Shown: positions 45,701 to 57,670, counted from the stretch's first letter. The stretch is 64,000 bases of DNA from Marthasterias glacialis (GCA_911728455.2 OU452224.1:7320501-7384500), one strand, 5' to 3'. Notes: generated by a model from the letters alone, not told the origin. Translations and numbers: made by a program.

Positions 45701-48347
45701 GAAACTAGAAGAAAAAAAAGAACAAAGTTTCAGCTACGTATTTTAACACTCTATGATGGGAAGTTGGTAGTATCTCAAATTTGTAAGATACCTCCTCAAA
45801 ATATGTAGCAACCATTGGGAAACTAGAAGAAAAAAAAGAACAAAGTTTCAGCTACGTATTTTAACACTCTATCATGGGAAGGTGGTAGTATCTCAAATTT
45901 GTAAAATACCTCCACAAAATATGTAGCAACCATTGGGAAACTAAAAGAAAAAAAGAACAAAGTTTCAGCTACATATTTTAACACTCTATGATGGGAAGGT
46001 GGTATTATCTCAAATTTGTTAGATACCTCCTCAAAATATGTAGCAACCATTGGGAAACTAGAAGAAAAAAAGAACAAAGTTTCAGCTACATATTTTAACA
46101 CTCTATGATGGGAAGGTGGTATTATCTCAAATTTGTAAAATATCTCCACAAAATATGTAGCAACCATTGGGAAACTAGAAGAAAAAAAAAGAAAGTTTCA
46201 GCTACGTATTTTAACACTCTATGATGGGAAGGTGGTAGTATCTCAAATTTGTAAGATACCTCCTCAAAATATGTAGCAACCATTGGGAAACTAGAAGAAA
46301 GAAAAAAAATACCTCCACAAAATATGTAGCAACCATTGGGAAACTAGAAGAAAAAAAGAACAAAGTTTCAGCTACATATTTTAACACTCTATCATGGGAA
46401 GGTGGTATTATCTCAAATTTGTAAAATACCTCCACAAAATATGTAGCAACCATTGGGAAACTAGAAGAAAAAAAAGAACAAAGTTTCAGCTACGTATTTT
46501 AACACTCTATGATGGGAAGGTGGTAGTATCTCAAATTTGAAAGATACCTCCTCAAAATATGTAGCAACCAATGGGAAACTAGAAGAAAGAAAGAACAAAG
46601 TTTCAGCTACGTATTTTAACACTCTATGATGGGAAGGTGGTAGTATCTCAAATTTGTTAGATACCTTTTCAAAATATGTAGCAACCAATGGGAAACTAGA
46701 AGAAAAAAAGAACAAAGTTTCAGCTACGTATTTTAACACTCTATGATGGGAAGGTGGTAGTATCTCAAATTTGAAAGATATCTCCACAAAATATGTAGCA
46801 ACCAATGGGAAACTAGAAGAAAAAAAGAACAAAGTTTCAGCTACATATTTTAACACTCTATCATGGGAAGGTGGTAGTATCTCAAATTTGTAAAATACCT
46901 CCACAAAATATGTAGCAACCATTGGGAAACTAAAAGAAAAAAAGAACAAAGTTTCAGCTACATATTTTAACACTCTATGATGGGAAGATGATATTATCTC
47001 AAATTTGTAAAATACCTCCACAAAATATGTAGCAACCATTGGGAAACTAGAAGAAAAAAAAGAACAAAGTTTCAGCTACGTATTTTAACACTCTATGATG
47101 GGAAGGTGGTAGTATCTCAAATTTGAAAGATATCTCCACAAAATATGTAGCAACCAATGGGAAACTAGAAGAAAAAAAGAACAAAGTTTCAGCTACATAT
47201 TTTAACACTCTATCATGGGAAGGTGGTAGTATCTCAAATTTGTAAAATACCTCCACAAAATATGTAGCAACCATTGGGAAACTAAAAGAAAAAAAGAACA
47301 AAGTTTCAGCTACATATTTTAACACTCTATGATGGGAAGGTGGTATTATCTCAAATTTGTTAGATACCTCCTCAAAATATGTAGCAACCAATGGGAAACT
47401 AGAAGAAAAAAAGAACAAAGTTTCAGCTACATATTTTAACACTCTATCATGGGAAGGTGGTATTATCTCAGATTTGTAAGATACCTCCTCAAAATATGTA
47501 GCAACCATTGGGAAACTAGAAGAAAAAAAGAACAAAGTTTCAGCTACATATTATTTTAACACTCTATGATGGGAAGGTGGTAGTATCTCAGATTTGTAAG
47601 ACACCTCCTCAAAATATGTAGCAACCATTGGGAAACTAGAAGAAAAAAAGAACAAAGTTTCAGCTACATATTTTAACACTCTATGATGGGAAGGTGGTAT
47701 TATCTCATATTTGTAAAATATCTCTACAAAATATGTAGCAACCATTGGGAAACTAGAAGAAAAAAACAAAAAACAAAGTTTCAGCTACGTATTTTAACAC
47801 TCTATGATGGGAAGGTGGTAGTATCTCAAATTTGTAAGATACCTCCTCAAAACATGTAGCAACCAATGGGAAACTAGAAGAAGAAAGAACAAAGTTTCAG
47901 CTACATATTTTAACATTCTATGATGGGAAGGTGGTATTATCTCAAATTTGTAAAATACCTCCACAAAATATGTAGCAACCATTGGGAAACTAGAAGAAAA
48001 AAAAGAACAAAGTTTCAGCTACGTATTTTAACACTCTATGATGGGAAGGTGGTAGTATATCAAATTTGTAAGATACCTCCTAAAAATATGTAGCAACCAA
48101 TGGGAAACTAGAAGAAAAAAGAGAAATGTTTCAGCTACATATTTTAACATTCTATCATGGGAAGGTGGTATTGTCTCAAATTTGTAAAATACCTCCACAA
48201 AATATGTAGCAACCATTGGGAAACTAGAAGAAAAAAAAGAACAAAGTTTCAGCTACGTATTTTAACACTCTATGATGGGAAGGTGGTAGTATCTCAAATT
48301 TGTAAGATACCTCCTCAAAATATGTAGCAACCATTGGGAAACTAGAA
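39775..48347. repeat. Satellite array, about 72 units of 117-119 bp
   Basis: Each unit contains AAAGTTTCAGCTAC, TATTTTAACACTCTATGATG, GGAAGGTGGTAGTATCTC, AAATTTGTAAGATACCTCC and AATATGTAGCAACCATTGGG, then AAACTAGAAGAAAAAAAGAA. Two main unit types differ at TACGTA/TACATA and at AAGATACCTCCTC/AAAATACCTCCAC. The length varies mainly in the A-run. Read on the minus strand a 117-bp unit is open for 39 residues (MVATYFEEVSYKFEILPPSH and onward), so long open stretches (up to 218 codons) arise, but A-run changes break the frame repeatedly. Non-coding satellite is the best call. Edge units (39775-39890) are the most diverged. Higher-order copies are described in the findings. Confidence 0.95.
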
Positions 48348-49180
48348 ACAAACAGGAAAAACAATTTTTACTTGAATTTCCGGTTTGAACTTGAAGAGAA
48401 GGTCAAATAGGCTCCATCTGTAAACCTTTGTTCAAGTGTTTGATGATGTGTAGATTGTAAAAATTTGTGTAATTCATGAGTTGTGTTTTGTTTTTCAAAT
48501 GTTAAATTTGTTTATTGTAATTCAACACCTGATGACAACATCATGATGCCATTTCTTTTGAGTGCCCTCTCAATAACAAGTGGGACCTAAAAAACATACT
48601 TTTTTCTTTTTTAGTATCAGATGTTTGGCTGACCTGAACATCTAAATACTCATTATTATTAAGGGAAATAATTATTAACAATAATCCCATTCTTGCTTGT
48701 TAGATCTATTGGCAGATTGTAAAACAGCAACTGTTTCTGCAATAAGCGACTTTTTCTCCTCTTAGCTCTTTTGCTCTTGAAGACAAAACTTGTTGCTATA
48801 GCAAACTAAATCTGTACCACATTCTACACTCAACACAACAACAGGGACAATCTGCCCCCACATGTTTCCCTCTGTCTTAATTTTCTGTCATCCTTTCACA
48901 CCTAATATAGGAAAAGCCTGTGTCGTAGAAGAGTTTCATGATTATTAAATTGTACATGGATAGACCCTTGGTGGTGGACCCTGTTTATTATCTTCATCAT
49001 GTATTGAATCCCAAACACATGATCTGTTGAATTTCGCCAGTATCTCTTACTCTATCAATGTTTTTCTTAGTCTTAGTAGATTTTATCTTTTGCCTTCTTT
49101 CATCATATTCATATTCTTTACATGCAACAAGTGATTTCTATACACAGTGACTTTTAGAAAATAACAAGTACTTCTTTATG
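48348..49180. other. Flank right of the satellite, nothing recognised
   Basis: AT-rich DNA with no recognised gene. The match to the array stops at GGGAAACTAGAAACA (about 48347). Confidence 0.55.
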
Positions 49181-49184
49181 AGAA

Positions 49185-49845
49185 TGATTTCTGAGATCTT
49201 GGTTTGATAAGTGTGTGTGTTACTTGAATGCATTTGTTCTTAGATTTGAACAACAAAGTTCCTTTATCCCTTGCTTTGATGAGGACCATCTGCAGTTCCC
49301 CCTTCACTCTACAGCTAGAATCTTGCAGTTTTGTCACTTCAGTTTTCCCTATATAGATTGGCTGATTTAATCTGGTAGGCACATCTACCCTTTCCCAGTA
49401 TAACAGTTTTGTGGCCATCATTTTGGCTTGCATTTAGTCTCACATGATTTCCCACATTCATCTTGTACTCCAAGAAAGCTCTGACATCTTGGTTTGATAA
49501 GTGTGTCTGATGGACCTGACAAGTGTCATCCTTGGCTTGAAAGCATTTGTTCTCAGATTTCAACAATCAAGTTCATTTATCTCTTGCTTTGAGGACCATC
49601 TGCAGTCCCCTTCTCTCTACAGCTTGAATCTTGGTGTTTGATCACTTCAGTTTTTCCTGTATAGATTGACTGATTCAGTCTGGTAGGCACATCTAACCTT
49701 TCCCAGTGTAAACATTGTGTGGACATCATCTTGTTCTTTTATCTCTTGCTTTGAGGACCATCTGCACTTCCCCTTCTCTCTACAGCTTGAATCTTGGTGT
49801 TTGGTCACTTCAGTTTTCCTCATTCTGGTAGTTACTTATTACCAC
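49185..49845. repeat. Tandem repeat of about 300 bp, 2.3 copies
   Basis: The segment starting GATCTTGGTTTGATAAGTGT recurs at 49488 as CATCTTGGTTTGATAAGTGT, and a partial third copy starts at about 49734. Shared words are GAGGACCATCTGCAGT, CTACAGCT-GAATCTTG, TCACTTCAGTTTT and GGTAGGCACATCTA. The minus strand has short open frames in both copies (for example TKLQDSSCRVKGELQMVL), which may be traces of a decayed protein-coding element, but no family is recognised. Confidence 0.65.
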
Positions 49846-51215
49846 ATAACCTCTGTACTCAACTGGATTCAGCAAAAAATCAAATTCAAAATCCTCCTGA
49901 TCCTCTGGAAATCCATCAACTCCCAAGCCCATCCCTTACCTTTCTATGCCAGTATATTAAGATCAATTCATGATCCACTCACTTCAAATACCCACATCTG
50001 TTCCAAAATGTTTGACTTCAGTGCCTTGCATCTATTGCCCCTCCCCCATGCAATTATCACACTTTAATTGCAGCTGCTATATTTAAACAATTGCTCAAAA
50101 CTAAACTGTATCGATTCTAACTTACACAATATAAGTTCAATCTTCTGGTCAGCATCTTTATCTGCCACGTAGGATTTTTGCACTAAGGACTTATTGTTAT
50201 TGTTATTATTAACTGCTGGTACTGGAACGTTTGTTTTGTTTTTGTTTTCTTTCTCATGATTTTACTCAGATTATATCTTACTTCATGTAATATCCCTTAT
50301 TCTGATAGTTTGATACTTGTTCTCTCTATGCCTGACCCAAATACATGTGTTACCTGCAGCCTACCTGTACAGTCTGTCTCTCTAAATTGGTAGTACAGTA
50401 GAGGATGCTAAGCAGTAATAATGCAAACTCTGTTGCTGATCCCATTGCTTGCTTCTTACAGTTATTGGCAGATTGAACAGCCAATGTAATGAACTACAAT
50501 AAGTCTTCTATCACTCCTATCAGCTCTTTTGCTCACTTGACAAGGCAAATTTAGAGTGAGCCGAATCTTGAGAAGTGTTGAAATATATCTTGGGGGTTTT
50601 CCCGTTGCTACTGATGCAGTACCCACTTTCCCTTTCTCAAAACATTATTTATTTTGTAAATCACAAGATCAAGACAGGTTTACTTTTAATGTCGAATGCA
50701 GACTATTTAGCATCCTAATGGGTTTTAATTGCTTTTATTTAGTCTTCTAGTCATGGTGAAAACAAAGCCACCTGTACATGTTATATTTGATTGTTTTGCT
50801 AACCAGCCGTGGATATTGCAAATCTGAATGTGGGAAATTGTCAAAGCTTTTACAATTAACTTCTTAATGAACAGTCAGTCATTCTGTCCTTGCTTCCACA
50901 GGTGTTAATTTTAAGGGAGAGGTGGTGGATCTTGTGGCCCATAGGATCACCTTTCATTATTTCCCATAGTGGTCAAGGATAAAAAGTCTTATTATGGCTA
51001 ATTCTATACTTTGAAAAATGAAAGGAAACCCCACCCCTAATATTTTTGTTTTACAAAATAAAAAAGATACAAGCAAAAATAGAAACAAAATCATCCTCAT
51101 CAACAAAAACTTAGTCTTCATGATGCACACTTGCACGCGCTCATAACATGTTCTCCTTATTTTTTCTGAATGATGTTTCTCTCTTAAGTAGATGTTAATA
51201 TTTGAATCGGGGGGA
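49846..51215. other. Intergenic, nothing recognised
   Basis: AT-rich sequence; short open frames without motif. No repeat family was identified within it. Confidence 0.5.
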
Positions 51216-51415
51216 TGAATACAAATTTCAATTTGCCTTACACTGATGTGTGTAAGCACTGTATTCTCAGTGCTTTCGAGTCCTGTGGAAAAAATACACA
51301 GGCAACTCGGGTGGGATTCGAACCCACAACTTTTTTCCACAGGACTCGATAGCACTGAGTATACAGTGCTTATCACACATCAGTGTAAGGCAAATTGAAA
51401 TTTATATTCATTCCC
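51216..51415 (-). repeat. tRNA-derived SINE in an inverted-repeat arrangement
   Basis: A minus-strand B box GGTTCGAATCC lies at 51314-51324 within GTTGTGGGTTCGAATCCCAC. On either side, the SINE tail (ACACTGATGTGTG, AGCACTGTAT, CTCAGTGCT, TTTTCCACAGGACTCG in opposite directions) appears twice, at 51216-51290 and 51336-51415, so the block can fold into a hairpin with arms of about 75 bases. Probably one SINE inserted beside or into another. Confidence 0.7.
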
Positions 51416-51471
51416 CGATGCAAATATTGACATCAATCTAATTGTTTGCGGTACCTGCCGCTAATAATACT

Positions 51472-51482
51472 GGATTCGAACC
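51472..51482 (-). repeat. Isolated SINE B-box remnant
   Basis: GGTTCGAATCC on the minus strand lies 15 bases before the forward SINE at 51497, within CTGGATTCGAACCGGCCCC. It is probably the edge of another SINE copy. Confidence 0.4.
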
Positions 51483-51496
51483 GGCCCCTCATCACC

Positions 51497-51659
51497 GGGC
51501 ATGCTCGGTGGTCTTGTGGTTAAGACATCTGCTCTAGTCATGCGGGAGTCGTGGGTTCAAATCCCACCGAGTTGCCTGTGGATTTTTTTCCACAGTCTCG
51601 AAAGCACTGAGTATACAGTGCTTATCACACATCGGTGTAAGGCAAATTGAAATTTATAT
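51497..51659 (+). repeat. tRNA-derived SINE, best-preserved copy
   Basis: The tRNA-like head has an A-box region (GGTCTTGTGGTTAAGACATC) and a B box GGTTCAAATCC at 51554-51564. The body ends GAAAGCACTGAGTATACAGT, then CTTATCACACATCGGTGTAA, then GGCAAATTGAAATTTATAT. This tail is shared with 51216-51415. Polymerase III origin is inferred from the boxes. Confidence 0.8.
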
Positions 51660-53399
51660 GGTGTTTCTCTCTGTTTAATATTAATAGCAAAAATACAAAC
51701 CGGTCATTGTATACAAGATAACCCAGAAATCCTCAGGGCCCTAGAGCAGGACCTAGCCTAAACGCCGTTCACTGCTTCGTGCTCTGGGCTTGCTTGGTTA
51801 TGAGTATTGGCTCCCTTTTCCAATAACCCTGGATCTGGCCCAGACAATAAATAAAGTTAATTGGGCGGACGCAATGTCGTGCTAAGTTTATCTCACATTC
51901 AAATTCAGCCCATTCACTTTTTAACACGGATCTTCTCAAGCTCTTTCCTACTGACTGTGCCCTGTTAAATTTGTTCCTTTAGATTAGATGATTTATCTGA
52001 GTATGTGAAGTTCACCATGTGTAGGCGTATGTGAAATTATGGCATTTACGTGGAATTCTGCATTTTGTATTTTTACTCTCTGCGTATTTTTCTGTGACTC
52101 CGTTTTTTCGTGTCAGAGATCAAGCCGCATTTCGTATCGCAAAGATCACGGATCACCATAAAAACTTTACTCGAAAGTGCACTGATCGCAGACCACATTG
52201 CAATCACGATGCACACAATGCACAATACTCATCCGTGTGACACACAAACAGTCACATCGTTTCCAATAATTTACAGGCTGGTAGTCTTTGTTATCTCGCA
52301 TTTTTGTTTGCACATTACATGCAAAAAACATTGGAGGGTGCTTTCAGAACAATGCGATAGCAGAACGATGCAATAAAATGAGAGAATACTCCCTCTATTG
52401 CTGATATATACGAGAGCATTACGACAAAATGCCTTCATATAAGTCTACACAAGTCTGTGCATGCTTGGGATATCGCTGGTGTACCCACTACTAGCCTTTT
52501 ACACAGCATTGTCATTGCTAATGTGCACTCAAAAACACTCAAAATCATGGTCGGCAGAGCACAATTAGAAACTGTAGCATGTTTACGAAAAAATGACACA
52601 TGAAGGCTTTATTTGCTAACATAAAATTATTCAGGTACACTGGATGGAGAAAATGAGTATTTTACAATACCAATGTTAGATGTTTGTGCCTGGTGAATGA
52701 GAGATCGAGACGTTGGTAAAAAAATGTGCCCATTAAATGAATGCGATGATGTGTACCATATAGTTTGTACACTGTTACACTGGGCTGTAGATTTGGGCTG
52801 TAATGTATGACAGGGGCAAGTAGATTTTTCCCCTTTTTTAGGACACTGACATGCCTGTATGTGACTTCCAATTTTACTCAAAATATTGTATTGTACAAAT
52901 TTCAAAGAATACAACTTCTTATTCTAATTGCATTTATGTATAATAATGATAACATGATGCTCGAAGGGGGAGCCTGCTTCGCCCCCGGGGTAGTGGTGTA
53001 ATTTTACCTTTAGTTTGAGAGAGAATTGGGCAAATCATTCATTAGCCTCTACTGAAACTATTTTGGGACACTATTGAATAATATATGTTTTGCTCTTTCC
53101 TCTTATTAGTAAAAAGTTGAAGGCAGGAATAGAAAGCCCTCATTGAGTTCAGGTTTAGGGTGAAATTGGAGCAAACTTCACTCTGTTTCAAGTTGAAAAA
53201 CGGTCTTTCACTATAAAAAAAAGTTGTTCGACATATGGCTCTTTGAGTGGTATGGTGGACAAAGCAGGTGGTTGTTAATTTTTTTACATTTAGAGAGCAT
53301 GTTTCAAGAGTTCTAAGCTTTCTCTCTCTACATTTGTCTGCTAGAAGTTGAAACTGTTTTTTTCATCTCCAGTTGAGATTTTGTCCTATTTTCTTTCAG
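51660..53399. other. Intergenic, nothing recognised
   Basis: 51737-51866 is a more G/C-rich patch (CCCTAGAGCAGGACC to GATCTGGCCCAGAC) ending in AATAAATAAAG, which may be an unidentified short element. A G/C hairpin lies at about 52964-52990 (GGGGGAGCC then CGCCCCCGGGG). No gene seen. Confidence 0.45.
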
Positions 53400-53700
53400 T
53401 TTCTCTAAAAGACTCCAGTCATAACGTTTTATCTGAACTTTTCATCAAGAAGACAGTCATATTGTATGATGTCATCAAAGACCTTCCTGCTATGACATCA
53501 ATCTTCAGTATAAATTTTAACAGGTGAGTTAACAATCTAATAATTATTTGTTTTTCTATCACTGATCTGTGATGGACATGAACGTACAAGTGAATGTACT
53601 TGTCTGAATAAAACTGAAAGTTCCAGTTACACTGATGGTGAAGTGACGGTACAAAATTCATTAGTTTCAACAGGATTTTCAAATAAAAGATTTCCACCAG
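53400..53700 (+). repeat. Repeated exon-like unit, copy 2 of 3
   Basis: From GTTTTATCTGAACTTTTC through CAGGTGAGT and TGATGGACATGA to CAACAGGATTTTCAAAT, it matches 37775-38030 and 55300-55660. The acceptor-like CTATTTTCTTTCAG (to 53399) and donor GTGAGT (from 53524) bound 124 bases. One frame is open throughout: SLKDSSHNVLSELFIKKTVI, then LYDVIKDLPAMTSIFSINFN. The domain is not recognised. It could be a real exon of an unidentified gene or a duplicated pseudo-exon. Confidence 0.4.
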
Positions 53701-54380
53701 TATGAGCATTGTCTTCTATTTGCCGCAGGGATTCTTCAATTTCTTTCATCCCCGTGGCTGGATTTTTTTTATTAGAACTGCCGGAATAATTTTTCTTTGA
53801 GAATACCGCTGGCATAAAGAAAACCTTACTTGACAAAGCCAAGAGAACAAAAGTTCTCTTTAAAGCACCACAATCTTTGGTTTGTCTATTGAGAAAATGG
53901 CATTTTCAAGCACCTTGAATTGAAAAATCTCGGCCGTGAGCTATGGCATAGGGTTATTTTTATAACAGGAATAAATTTACTCAGATTTCCCTCCATTGTG
54001 CTGAAATACATTGAATAAACAATAGTGGAAACCTCTCATTGTCTCGTAATTCTCTTCTTGGAACAAAAGGACAAAGGTCTGGAATTGGGGACGTCACAAT
54101 AACCCCTGCATAATGCAGAAATTCAGCAAAATATTCAAGACCTTTTTGGGCAAAATATTCCAGCTCAATCTGGTGCTTTATGTGGGTAAAGTAAAGTGTT
54201 GCATGGCCCGCGCATGCTCTGTGAATGCTCTGTAGTGGAATGCCCTTTGCTGGTACCCTTTGTCCCGAGCTTGGAATTAAAGTTCTTCAGCGCGCGACAA
54301 ACAAATTCGTGCTGGCTTGATAAATATTTCCATTGATACACAGCATCTGGCACAAACTGGTTAATTACCAACTATCCTTG
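53700..54380 (+). repeat. Paralogous block B1, partner of 35740-36790
   Basis: It carries GCCGGAATAATTTTTC, GAATACCGCTGGCATAAAG, CTTGACAAAGCCAAGAG, GAACAAAAGGACAAAGGTCT and TGTAGTGGAATG in the order seen in block A1. The LINE fragment of block A1 is absent here; the matching junction is at about 53811-53816. Confidence 0.7.
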
Positions 54381-55049
54381 ATCCTCCCTTGACAAAAAAT
54401 AAAGTATGGAGGCTTTGCAATGCACTCTTGCATGCTTCCCTAATTTTTACCCTGAGTTTTTCCAAGAAAGAGCAAAAGTGAAGAGACAGAAAAAAAAACA
54501 TTAACAATTCAAACTACGTGCATACTACTTCTAAACGACTACCCCAAAAGGCTCAGAATGCACCAGACACGGTTTGGGTGTTGAGTTACCCATATGGTGT
54601 TGGAATTTGTTAGAGTGGGGAAGGATCCTAGTAAATCACTGGGGTGTGATCAAGCCCTATTTTTAGTACAAGGCAAAGAGTGACAATAATTATTTCCAAT
54701 GGATTTACACCATAGAGTGACATTATTATTGATAGAGGTAGAATCTTTGGTAAACAGGAAGAGGCGACCTGGGGTTATTAGGTCAGGGGAAATGGTCCAA
54801 TGAGCATGTATACACATCAGCCCATCCCAGCGCCTTTGGTTCAGGCGCTGGGACCGAGCGAATACAAATATACTTACCATTGCATTTCTTTCTTTGATTT
54901 TTATTCAATTTTGATGTACTTTAAACACAATTCAACCTGGTGCTGCCATGTTTGGATGTTTTTAATAAACCAATAATAATTAATATTATTGACTCTAACA
55001 TGTTACTCAAAATATGTTTCCATTTCTTGTGAACGAAGATCGCAACATA
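54381..55049. other. Spacer in the right paralogous region
   Basis: No counterpart in the left block and no gene were recognised. It contains an inverted pair, CAGCGCCTTTGGTTCAGGCGCTG (54829-54851), a small perfect-stem hairpin. Confidence 0.4.
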
Positions 55050-55124
55050 GGGCTTGATAGCTCAGTTGGTAGAGCGTTGGTTCATTAAGCCAGTGGTCGC
55101 AAGTTCAAAACCCATTCCAGTCAA
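55050..55124 (+). repeat. tRNA-like SINE head or tRNA pseudogene
   Basis: GGGCTTGATAGCTCAGTTGG continues as TAGAGCGTTGG, giving an intact D-arm (GCTC/GAGC). A B-box-like AAGTTCAAAACCC follows. The anticodon stem has wobble pairs, the T-stem is broken and the acceptor ends do not pair, so it is not a functional tRNA. A following CAATTTTCACCCC may be the SINE body. Confidence 0.6.
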
Positions 55125-55159
55125 TTTTCACCCCAAAATATGTTTATTTTTCCTCTGAG

Positions 55160-55680
55160 CTCAGTCACACTGTTTATAAGATCTCATTATTTCTTGATAA
55201 TTTTGATAATTGTTATCCATTTTATTTTGAATGCAGTGATGTTGATGAGCTAATGAGAAAGAGCTACTACAACACTCAATGATGTCATGCTGGCCTCGCT
55301 AATCTGATAGTCTTGCTGGATCTGAGACATTGTGATGGCATCAAAGACCTGGTGTGATATCAATCTTCAATATGATACGTAACAGGTGAGTTTACAATCT
55401 AATAAGTATTTGTGTTTAACACTTATCTCTGATGGACTCGCACAAAGGAAAAATATTGTCCTATAAGCTTGATCTAAACCACCAGGCCATGCTTGAAAAA
55501 ATAGGCAGTGATTTCAGAAAACTGGCCTTGAAAACAAGTCTGCTCGTCTCGCTAGCTAAAACACTGGTCCGAAGTAAAACTGAAAGTGCCAGTTAAGCTG
55601 ATGACGGCGTGATGAGGGTATAACAGTCATCAGTTTCAATGAGATTTTCAAATTAAAAATTTCCATTTCATGTTAAGGTT
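55160..55680 (+). repeat. Repeated exon-like unit, copy 3 of 3
   Basis: TTTATTTTGAATGCAGTGAT at the start, ATATCAATCTTCAATATGA, then CAGGTGAGT, then CTGATGGACTCG and TTTCAATGAGATTTTCAAAT match copies 1 and 2. The frame open in the other copies contains TGA or TAA here, so this copy is not coding. Confidence 0.55.
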
Positions 55681-56462
55681 TTACAAGTTTAAGACACCCT
55701 CAGACATGTTTATGATTAGACATGTTTATGATTATGATTGTGGTGTTTCAATGAAATAAGGAGTTGTCGAAACTCCAATGATATTTTCCCGTTAGTTAAG
55801 ACAAGTTATTATATCCATTGTAAACCACAAAGAAAGCTTTAGCCATTTTTTTTTTCTGAAACCAGGGAAGTTTGTTTGAACCAGAGGCTCCAAATCAGTT
55901 TTCCTTCCAAATCATATGTAACAGTTAAGCTACATATCTGATAAAGTATCAGCAAACAGTGTCACGCACTGATATTAAATGATTATTGTGTCCCCTCTTT
56001 GAATGAGATAAAAGGAATTGTGTTTCATGTTATGTGTTTTGTACAATTTTGTCAAATAACCTGTTTATACATTGCAGCAAGATTTCTACCATCTCAGTAA
56101 GGGGTGAGTTTAAGATGTAGTATAGACCTGGTTGAACAATTGATGAAGTTCCTCTTAATTCAGTCCAAGGGAAACATGTTGATAAATTCTTGATGAAATA
56201 TGCAAATTGACAGCATAATCCTACTTTAGGTTAATTCACAGAGTATTTAATATTTTGTGTCAATGGGTGCCAGCCTATTATTAGTATCTTGAATTATGAG
56301 TTGGCATGCTACATCTGCATCAACCATAATTGTGTTTAGAAAAATTATACCTAAACTTCACAGTGTATGTTGGGTGACCCAAGTTGAGGCAATCTATTTG
56401 GAATGTAAATCTAACCCATAACTCGTTTGCATCAGGGATAAAGAACAATATTTAGGTTTTAC

Positions 56463-56590
56463 CCTACACTGATGTGTGATCAGCACTTTATACTCTGTGC
56501 TTTGGTCCTACTTGGATGGGATTCAAACCCATGACCTCCGCATTCTGGAATAGATCTTAACCACTAGACCACGCAACAAGCCCGGTGACA
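56463..56590 (-). repeat. tRNA-derived SINE (same family tail as 51.2-51.7 kb)
   Basis: On the minus strand GCGTGGTCTAGTGGTTAAGA (A-box region) is followed by GGGTTTGAATCCCATCC (B box at 56519-56529) and a tail containing AGCACAGAGTATAAAGTGCT and CACACATCAGTGTAGGG. The degraded counterpart in the left block lies at about 38090-38140, so this SINE predates the block duplication. Confidence 0.7.
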
Positions 56591-56599
56591 GGAGGGCAG

Positions 56600-57010
56600 T
56601 TGGACTCCTGTAATTAACAGGGGTTAACTTAAACATTTTTAATAAATTAAATCATTTGCATCGGGTATTAAAACAAATGTGGTTTTATACACCAATGCAT
56701 ATCTAAACAAGTACAAGGATGTACATGTTTGCCCTCACAGAATATTAAACAATAAAAATGATTTGATTTTGATTCCCAGTTTGAAAATAATGCCTTTTTG
56801 TATCACTTCTATGTGGTACTATGATAAGGCTAATTAGAAGATAATTAGGCTAATTAGATTTTAATACAGTGTTAGATTTGTGTCTTGAGGTACTGCTTGG
56901 ATTGAGGATGGATTCACATTGTGTGCTCACATTTTATGTTCAAACTAGAATTAAAGTGATTAATACTGGTCAGTAACAGTATTTCCAGACATTTATGAGC
57001 CATGTATTTC
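56600..57010 (+). repeat. Paralogous block B2, partner of 38150-38520
   Basis: It is collinear with the left block through ACACCAATGCATATCTAAAC to GGTACTGCTTGGATTGAGG. At 56980-56994 it has a single, uninterrupted TATTTCCAGACATTT, the target site that in the left copy is split by the RTE-like LINE. Confidence 0.75.
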
Positions 57011-57199
57011 CAGGGCTCAAAATTAACACTTGGACCACAGGCCTACGGCCAGTGATTTTAGTGTCTGGCCAGTAAACTCACCAAAAGACAAGTCCGGGGG
57101 TCTTGTATTTTTACATTCAAATAATAATACAAGACTGTAAAATCAGTAAGAAAAAACAAAATTGTGTTCAACTGTTAACTTCGAGTCTGATAAATATTT

Positions 57200-57670
57200 T
57201 TCAATTCTGTTGAGTATCGATGTATACTCTCCCATAATACAAATGAGATCAAATCTTCTTCAATAATGTTTGTGTGTATGGTCTGCACATGCTCTGCAGT
57301 TGAATGACCGGGCAACCTTCGGTCAGTTTGTCCGAAATTACATATTGACGTCTTAAGACAGCTTCCGTTTTCAGGCTGGGGAAACATTTGCGTGTTAAGT
57401 CATCCAGTTTCAACTGGTCAAAAAAAATTGACCCCTGAATTTGACCAGACTTAGGCTGGCAAATGAAGCTGCCATTGGTTATTAGGTCTTGACACTCTTA
57501 GACTCTCTTTCATCTATTAATTTTACCTTACTAGAAGTATCATGCATTGGTCTTCTTGGTCCAAACACCTCTTTAAACCTCAGTCATAATCTCATCTGTG
57601 GCATTTCTCAGACCACTTCCAAGTGAGTTGGTCTCTTATACATCAACTGATGTCCTTTTTATCTTTACTC
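57200..57670 (+). repeat. Paralogous block B3, partners 36640-36790 and 39425-39660
   Basis: 57300-57420 resembles 36650-36760 (GAATGACCGGGCAACCTT, then GGGGAAACATTTGC). 57470-57670 resembles 39425-39650 almost base for base. Two segments that are 2.7 kb apart in the left block are adjacent here. Confidence 0.65.

Noticed and set aside
39775-48347. CRISPR-like array
   Set aside because: Units are contiguous with no unique spacers and the genome is eukaryotic.
55050-55124. Functional tRNA gene
   Set aside because: The D-arm is good, but the acceptor ends do not pair and the T-stem is broken.
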